A program made the translations under genes and the position numbers. The notes under the pieces were generated by a model. That model did no database searches. It saw nothing but the letters and a program-made list of their open reading frames with translations, and was not told where the DNA came from. Positions 8,493-11,823 of a stretch of 11,823 bases of DNA are shown here, piece after piece. The stretch comes from Candidatus Micrarchaeota archaeon RBG_16_49_10 (GTDB lineage: Archaea; Aenigmatarchaeota; Aenigmatarchaeia; CG10238-14): positions 204,830-216,652 of the forward strand of contig MFRS01000003.1 in NCBI GenBank assembly GCA_001784635.1, read 5' to 3'. Numbering within the stretch: the first letter of the stretch is position 1; the number at the start of each line of letters is the position of its first letter.

Positions 8493-8511
8493 AATCTATT
8501 TCATCTAATGT
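8493..8511 (-). pseudogene. Possible remnant of an Lrp-gene 5' end
   Basis: The similarity between the two operator copies continues past 7566/8513 into the Lrp coding start, at 13 of 20 positions (7546-7565 versus 8493-8512). Read on the minus strand, the remnant gives LDEIDF, close to the LDDKDLE of the intact regulator and to the usual LDEID opening of the family. The ATG has become ACA and the match ends at the HIT stop codon. It suggests that repeat copy 2 once stood in front of an Lrp-type gene. Very short, so uncertain. Confidence 0.35.
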
Positions 8512-8512
8512 T

Positions 8513-8593
8513 TGGAATATTTTTCCATTTTTAGTATTTAAAACTATCTATTTTAGTAGAAAATTCCATTTTTTTGGAATTAAATTTATATAA
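8513..8593. repeat. Direct repeat copy 2: operator in front of the 8637-asnA pair
   Basis: Matches 7566-7646 at 79 of 81 positions. The two differences are T to G inside the ATTTTA/TAAAAT palindrome, breaking one pair, and G to T in the spacer of the TTCCA/TGGAA palindrome. The TGGAA/TTCCA arms are intact in both palindromes. Near-identity in non-coding DNA means either a recent duplication or strong selection on protein binding. Confidence 0.85.
8585..8593 (+). promoter_or_regulatory. TATA box for the 8637-asnA gene pair
   Basis: TTTATATAA is identical to the element at 7638-7646. Expected transcription start is near 8615, about 20 nt before ATG 8637. The GAGGGT at 8626-8631 then provides a ribosome site for that gene. 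Confidence 0.55.
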
Positions 8594-8636
8594 TAATTAT
8601 CACTATCTAACAGTGTTAAAACTATGAGGGTATTCG

Positions 8637-8888
8637 ATGCCACAATATCGATATGAGATAGAATATATAATAAAGCGCGGACAACGTTATCCAAAAGACC
8701 TCCGTAGAAGCCACGTTATGAGAGTAGAATACGGATTTTTTATTAGGACTCAAGATGGTTCGGTGTTACGCTAGGGCGATGATAGCGATGTCTATCAATT
8801 GGAACATGACGTAGGAAGGATACACGGTTTAGCACAAAAACTAGAAAAACTGCTTGTAGGTGAACAAATAAAAATCCAGGGAATTTAG
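8637..8888 (+). CDS. Unknown small gene with one in-frame TAG (amber-read or broken)
   Basis: From ATG 8637 the frame reads MPQYRYEIEYIIKRG... for 45 codons, meets TAG at 8772-8774, and continues open for 37 more codons (GDDSDVYQLEHDVG...) to TAG at 8886. Both halves look coding: charged, helix-forming, no frameshift. A promoter (8585-8593), a GAGGGT ribosome site and the adjacent ribosome site of asnA, which overlaps its stop, support a real gene in an operon. Arginine codons are mainly CGN, unlike the AGG/AGA habit of asnA and the PerM gene, so the gene may be foreign. I do not recognise the protein. The internal TAG could be a nonsense mutation of CAG, a sequencing error, or a codon read as an amino acid. 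If TAG were always sense, the frame would run on to TAA after a further 23 codons. Confidence 0.55.
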
Positions 8889-8893
8889 GTGAT
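8888..8893 (+). promoter_or_regulatory. Ribosome site pointing to ATG 8899
   Basis: GGTGAT is complementary to the archaeal 16S 3' end and lies 5 bases before ATG 8899. This marks 8899 as the intended asparagine synthetase start, although that ATG is one base out of frame with the rest of the gene. Confidence 0.6.
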
Positions 8894-8898
8894 TAAAT

Positions 8899-9835
8899 AT
8901 GAAAAGAGCCGATATTCGGAATCAAAGAAAGATATGCGACTGAGAAAGAGGCAAAAATAAAGATTTTAGGCAAAGTGTTCATGTACACCGTCCGCTTCTT
9001 CCATGACAGCGGATTCACCCAGCTCATGCCGGTGATGCTGGGAAAGTCCGTCGACCCGCTGGGGCCGGATCCGGGTAGCTCAGTCGTGAAGATTCCGGAA
9101 ATAGAGTACCAGGGGGAGAAGCTGAGGCTGACGACGTCGATGATACTGCACAAGCAGGTCGCCGTGAAGGGCATAGGGAGAATATTCATCATGAGCCCCA
9201 ACATACGGCTTGAAAGGGCAGAGAGGAAGGAATCAGGTCGTCACCTATTCGAATTCACCCAGGCAGACTTCGAAATGTCAGGGGCAAAAAAGGACGATGT
9301 CTTTGGGTTGCTCGAGGATTACTACAGAGGGTTGTCAGAGTTTTTAGCGAGAGAAGCATCAGAAGAGTTCGAAGCTTTAGGGATTGGCATATTCGAGTTC
9401 AAGCCGCCCTTCAAAAGGTACACGACGCACGAGCTGTTTGATAAGTACGGGGAAGACTGGGAGAGGCAGGCGTCGCTAGCACATGACCAGCCATTTTGGG
9501 CGATATGCTACAAAAGAGAATTCTACGACAAGGAAGACCCCAAGGAGGAAGGGCACTTCCTAAACTACGACCTGATTTACCCTGAAGGGTTTGGTGAAGG
9601 TATATCCGGTGCTGAAAGGGAGCATGAGTTCGAAGTGATACACAGAAAAATAAAGAGGGACAAGCTGGATTTATCCCCTTATGCAACATACCTGAAGTTT
9701 GCCAAGGCTGGGCTAATCCCGTCGGCAGGGGCAGGCATAGGTATGGAGAGACTGGCAAGGTTCCTGTCAAAATCCAAGCACATATCCGAAGTTACTTTGT
9801 TCAGGAGAGTGCCGGGGATGCCGGTGGACATATAA
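8899..9835 (+). CDS. asnA: Archaeal-type asparagine synthetase (AS-AR), start displaced by one base
   Basis: The product makes asparagine from aspartate, ammonia and ATP. It belongs to the class II tRNA-synthetase fold and lacks the anticodon-binding domain. Recognised by SMILHKQ, motif 2 SPNIRLE...GRHLFEFTQADFE and motif 3 SAGAGIGMERLARF, which match the known Pyrococcus AS-AR protein rather than AspRS or AsnRS. The in-frame stretch begins at GTG 8975 (286 aa), but frame 2 upstream also encodes family-like sequence (KEPIFGIKERYATEKEAKIKIL). Only TGA at 8900 precedes it. Removing one A from the AAAA at 8902-8905 would join ATG 8899, which has a strong ribosome site, to this frame and give 311 aa, close to the usual ~294. 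So either the assembly has an indel, the gene is damaged, or a non-ATG start is used. The C-terminus is complete. Confidence 0.85.
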
Positions 9836-9858
9836 TTGGATAAAAAAAAGGCAGAGTT

Positions 9859-9872
9859 AGCCGAGAAGGGGA
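9859..9872 (+). repeat. Exact copy of the tRNA-Cys 3' end (probable att site)
   Basis: AGCCGAGAAGGGGA is identical to 10335-10348, which on the minus strand is the discriminator base, the 3' acceptor strand and part of the T-stem of tRNA-Cys. Same orientation, 476 bp apart. Together the copies enclose one AT-rich minus-strand gene. This is the pattern left when an element integrates into the 3' end of a tRNA gene. Confidence 0.6.
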
Positions 9873-9902
9873 CGTGGTGAAATCGGTTAAATTTGTTAGG
9901 AT

Positions 9903-10259
9903 TTAAGTAAGTTTATGCAACAGTTCTGTATAAAATCTTTTAGTGTTTTCTAAACTCGCTCTTTCTCCAGCAGGGATATTCTTTAGATACTGAATATAGA
10001 AAGGATTGTTACGATCACCTAGCGGAAGAAATGGATTATAGCCATCAGTCAGCAGATCTATAAGACCCAACTACTTTCCTAAATCTTCAACGAACTGTTC
10101 TTTTGGCAGTCTTGTTGCTAATGCTCGCAATTGTCCTAAATTGATAATAGCATAACTTGGGAAACAAATGCTTAACATATTAGATTCTTGTGGAAAGAAC
10201 ATACCCAATGGTTGTTCATCGTGTTCTACCTGAATTCCATAAAGGTTTATGGTTTGCAT
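9903..10259 (-). CDS. Unknown 118-codon gene with one in-frame TAG (amber-read or broken)
   Basis: ATG 10259 opens 62 codons (MQTINLYGIQVEHDEQPLG...) ending at TAG 10071-10073. The same frame then continues for 55 open codons (LGLIDLLTDGYNPFLPLGD...) to TAA at 9903-9905. Both halves have protein-like composition and no second break. A TATA element (10301-10308 on the minus strand) would start transcription near 10277. I do not recognise the protein; it looks soluble, with no membrane segment. It is AT-rich and lies between tRNA-Cys and a copy of the tRNA 3' end, so it is probably cargo of an integrated element. The internal TAG has the same three explanations as the one in the 8637 gene. Confidence 0.55.
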
Positions 10260-10300
10260 ATTTACTCTTCGGATGTTAGCATTAAAAATATTTCTTTCAC

Positions 10301-10308
10301 TATAAAAT
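10301..10308 (-). promoter_or_regulatory. TATA box of the 9903-10259 gene
   Basis: On the minus strand this reads ATTTTATA, about 45 nt before ATG 10259. That leaves a leader of roughly 18 nt. A weak GAAGAG lies 9 bases before the ATG. Confidence 0.4.
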
Positions 10309-10334
10309 AGAAATCAATTTCCTATCTAGATGAA

Positions 10335-10348
10335 AGCCGAGAAGGGGA
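10335..10348 (+). repeat. tRNA-Cys 3' end copy of the 14-bp repeat
   Basis: The original of the repeat: AGCCGAGAAGGGGA read on the plus strand, inside the tRNA gene. This is the usual location for integrase attachment sites. Confidence 0.6.
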
Positions 10349-10369
10349 TTTGAACCCCTATACACCGGT

Positions 10370-10402
10370 CTATGCACGTCATCTGGAATCAGCAGACCAG
10401 TT
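10370..10402 (-). other. tRNA-Cys intron with relaxed bulge-helix-bulge
   Basis: These 33 bases fall between positions 37 and 38; the boundary can slide one base because G flanks both ends. Positions 33-36 (TGCA) can pair with an identical, self-complementary TGCA at the intron 3' side (10373-10376). This gives the 4-bp central helix with three-base bulges GAA and TAG. An inner stem CTGG/CCAG (10397-10400 with 10383-10386) follows, separated by six unpaired bases on one side. This fits the archaeal splicing-endonuclease substrate in relaxed form. Confidence 0.75.
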
Positions 10403-10488
10403 CTGCAGCCGGTTACATGGCCATTCTGTCATCTCGGCTCGATAATAGAATGAAAACTTTCAGATTCTTATTTCTATCAGGGCAAGGG

Positions 10489-10496
10489 TTTTTAAT
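10489..10496 (+). promoter_or_regulatory. TATA-like element of the PerM-type gene
   Basis: TTTTTAAT lies with its centre 25 bases before ATG 10517. This fits a leaderless archaeal promoter and explains why no ribosome site is seen in front of that ATG. Confidence 0.5.
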
Positions 10497-10516
10497 TGGA
10501 AATCCAAAATATTATC

Positions 10517-11512
10517 ATGGCCAGTCGAACGACCAAGTACTTCACCGTGGGCTTCATAATGCTCATCCTCTACCTCTCGGCCCTCATGTTCCAGCCCTTC
10601 TACACATCCATCCTCGGGGCAATGGTGCTCTCCTACCTCTCATACCCGCTCTTCAAGAGGATAAACAAGTATGTCAAAAACCAGAACCTTGCGATATTCC
10701 TGATGGTCGCCCTCGTCCTAGCAATAATAATCCTGCCCTTGGTTGTGATAATGGACTCCCTACTCTCCCAGCTGGTAGCCTTCTACTCGAGCTTCGCCGC
10801 GAGCGACTTCACGATGAGCATAGACATCCCGGAGAGGTTCGCCTTCATGGAGAAGTACGCCTACAAGGCCGTGGAGGACCTGTCCCTGGGGCTGATAAGG
10901 TGGGCCACAGAGTTCGTCACCACCCTTCCCGAGAAGGTGATATCGACGATAGTGATGATATTCTGCATGTTCCTCTTCCTGAAGGATGGCCCCGTGATCC
11001 TAGAGAGGGTGAAGAAGATAATCCCGATGGAGGACCTCCAGAAGGACCAGCTGCTCTCCGAGTTCAGGAACGTCACCAACAGCGTGATATTCGGGATGCT
11101 GATAACCATGGCGATTCAAGGATTCTTGGGGACAATCGGGTTCTGGGTATTCGGGATACCACACCCGCTCCTTTGGGGTATGGTCATATCACTGTTCTCC
11201 TTCATACCGGTAATAGGGACAGCTCCTATATTCTTTGGGGCAGGGGTGTACCTGTTCTTCCAGGGAAACTACATAAGGCTCGCCCTCTTTGCCCTCTACA
11301 CGGCCTTGGCGGTCAACGTGGACCAGCTGGTGATATCCAGGGTCATAGGGAAGAGGGCCAAGATAAACCCCATCCTATCATTGATAGGGATACTCAGCGG
11401 GATAAGGCTCTTCGGGATGATAGGCCTGATACTGGGACCTTTGATACTGTCGCTCCTGCTGGCGACCATAAGGTTCTACACTGCGGACTTCAAGAAGAGG
11501 TTCGAGATATAG
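10517..11512 (+). CDS. PerM/AI-2E-transporter family membrane protein
   Basis: The 331-aa product has the size and hydrophobic pattern of the AI-2E transporter family (also called PerM/YdiK). It has two closely spaced N-terminal helices (~10-42), a third at ~58-80, a soluble middle segment (~85-140), and a C-terminal bundle with the family signatures FGIPHPLLWG, FSFIPVIGTAPIF and GMIGLILGPL. Members act as permeases or ion/solute exporters in the cytoplasmic membrane; the substrate here is unknown. ATG 10517 is preferred over TTG 10496 because of the promoter spacing. The stop is TAG, followed in frame by AGG and TGA. The next membrane gene starts 12 bp later with its own ribosome site, so the two form an operon. 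Codon use (AGG, ATA, CTC/CTG) contrasts with the AT-rich genes on the other side of the tRNA. Confidence 0.92.
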   Translation: MASRTTKYFTVGFIMLILYLSALMFQPFYTSILGAMVLSYLSYPLFKRINKYVKNQNLAIFLMVALVLAIIILPLVVIMDSLLSQLVAFYSSFAASDFTMSIDIPERFAFMEKYAYKAVEDLSLGLIRWATEFVTTLPEKVISTIVMIFCMFLFLKDGPVILERVKKIIPMEDLQKDQLLSEFRNVTNSVIFGMLITMAIQGFLGTIGFWVFGIPHPLLWGMVISLFSFIPVIGTAPIFFGAGVYLFFQGNYIRLALFALYTALAVNVDQLVISRVIGKRAKINPILSLIGILSGIRLFGMIGLILGPLILSLLLATIRFYTADFKKRFEI

Positions 11513-11518
11513 AGGTGA
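11513..11518 (+). promoter_or_regulatory. Ribosome site for the 11525 gene
   Basis: AGGTGA immediately follows the PerM-gene stop and sits 6 bases before GTG 11525, which decides that non-ATG start over the internal ATG 11561. Confidence 0.6.
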
Positions 11519-11524
11519 AGGCTG

Positions 11525-11823
11525 GTGGCGAAACGCTTTTCGACCAAGGAACTCATAAGCATGGCCTCATCGGTATTACTGATAGCCATGGTCCTGACGT
11601 TCCCCGTCTTCGGGGTGGCTTACACTACCGAGGAGCTGTTCAGAACTTTCATCACAGTGCTTCTGGCGGCTTCCATATACTTCTTGGTGAAGCAACCCGC
11701 CCACAAGATAGCGGCCGACAAGTTCCAGTGCACGTCGACCTTCAAGCTCTGGCCCATGGGCATATTCGCGACCGCATTCACAATACTGTTGAAGATAACC
11801 GCACTCAACTTCCCCATACTGCT
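11525..11823 (+). CDS. Partial membrane protein resembling archaeal M50-like proteins without HExxH
   Basis: GTG 11525 opens a frame that runs off the right edge after 99 codons. The product starts AKRFSTKELISMASSVLL, has a hydrophobic helix ~11-31, a second at ~41-55, then FLVKQPAHKIAADKFQC, STFKLWPMG and a third helix. From memory, archaeal site-2-protease-like (M50) membrane proteins have the same order: F-S-x-(R/K)-E-L opening, a helix ending HELAHK, then a short segment ending in WPxG. Here the HExxH position reads KQPAH, so the first metal-binding histidine and the catalytic glutamate would be missing; only H60 remains. If the assignment is right it is a non-proteolytic member. The family call is inference because the second motif lies outside the window. 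It is probably co-transcribed with the PerM-type gene. Confidence 0.7.
   Translation, partial: MAKRFSTKELISMASSVLLIAMVLTFPVFGVAYTTEELFRTFITVLLAASIYFLVKQPAHKIAADKFQCTSTFKLWPMGIFATAFTILLKITALNFPIL

Larger units (their letters stand above)
10335..10438 (-). tRNA. tRNA-Cys: tRNA-Cys (GCA) with a 33-nt intron
   Basis: Minus-strand structure: acceptor GCCGAGA pairs fully with TCTCGGC; D-arm stem ACA/TGT with GG in the loop; anticodon stem ACCGG pairs with CCGGT; anticodon loop CTGCAGA gives anticodon GCA (10404-10406); four-base variable loop; T-arm AGGGG-TTCAAAT-CCCCT. The discriminator base is U, an identity element of tRNA-Cys, and CCA is not encoded, as usual in archaea. The mature molecule would be 71 nt before CCA addition. 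An intron interrupts the anticodon loop after position 37. The last 14 bases of the gene are duplicated at 9859-9872 and, with one mismatch, at 7062-7075. Confidence 0.9.

Noticed and set aside
7566..8593. CRISPR-like or insertion-sequence terminal repeats
   Set aside because: There are only two copies, 947 bp apart, in direct orientation, rich in promoter elements, and no transposase or spacer array lies between them.
8975..9835. Aspartyl- or asparaginyl-tRNA synthetase fragment
   Set aside because: There is no N-terminal OB-fold anticodon domain, and the motif details (SPNIRLE, GRHLFEFTQADFE) match the stand-alone archaeal asparagine synthetase, whose normal length this is.
9860..9910. Plus-strand stretch resembling the 5' half of a Leu-type tRNA (GGACGTGGTGAAATCGGTTAA followed by TTAGGATTTAAG)
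   Set aside because: The D-stem does not pair, the anticodon stem has no 3' strand, and no T-arm or 3' acceptor follows within reach. It is better explained by the 14-bp tRNA-Cys 3'-end repeat plus ordinary sequence.

Overview
The window looks like an archaeal chromosome fragment, most likely from an uncultured lineage (DPANN-like or a related group; this placement is inference). The evidence is: an asparagine synthetase of the archaeal AS-AR type, a tRNA-Cys with a 33-nt intron at the archaeal 37/38 position and no encoded CCA, AT-rich TATA promoters with very short or absent leaders, GGTGA-type ribosome sites, and a surface protein built from thrombospondin-type, PQQ-propeller and PKD/Ig-like modules.

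Left part (1-6919, minus strand): one uninterrupted reading frame of at least 2306 codons that starts at 6919 and runs off the left edge. It encodes a membrane-anchored or exported multidomain protein. From the N-terminus it has one hydrophobic segment, four Cys/Trp-rich thrombospondin-1-like repeats, a two-Cys Ig-like module, a PQQ-type beta-propeller, an unrecognised helical domain, a PKD-like domain, a second copy of the two-Cys module, a chitobiase-C-like domain, a DUF5060-like domain and a clan GH-A glycosidase domain. The glycosidase has both catalytic glutamates and a probable carbohydrate-binding insertion. It is probably a cell-surface polysaccharide-binding and -degrading enzyme.

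Middle part (7124-9835): an Lrp/AsnC-family regulator (minus) diverges from AT-rich plus-strand genes: an unknown 91-aa protein, a HIT-family nucleotide hydrolase, an unknown small gene with an internal TAG, and asparagine synthetase. An 81-bp palindrome-rich promoter/operator occurs twice, exactly 947 bp apart. One copy is between the regulator and the small gene. The other is in front of the gene pair that ends with asparagine synthetase. This suggests an AsnC/AsnA-like regulatory circuit into which the small gene plus the HIT gene were inserted or duplicated. The asparagine synthetase N-terminus is encoded, but its ATG is one base out of frame.

Right part (9836-11823): an AT-rich minus-strand gene, again broken by a single in-frame TAG, lies between the intact tRNA-Cys and an exact 14-bp copy of that tRNA's 3' end. 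A third, 13/14 copy lies at 7062. These look like attachment-site scars of integration at the tRNA. After the tRNA come a PerM/AI-2E-type membrane protein and, 12 bp behind it, a partial membrane protein that resembles archaeal site-2-protease-like proteins but lacks HExxH.

Points most worth checking: the two TAG-interrupted small genes (amber recoding versus decay), the tRNA-Cys integration scars, the duplicated operator, and the architecture of the giant glycosidase.
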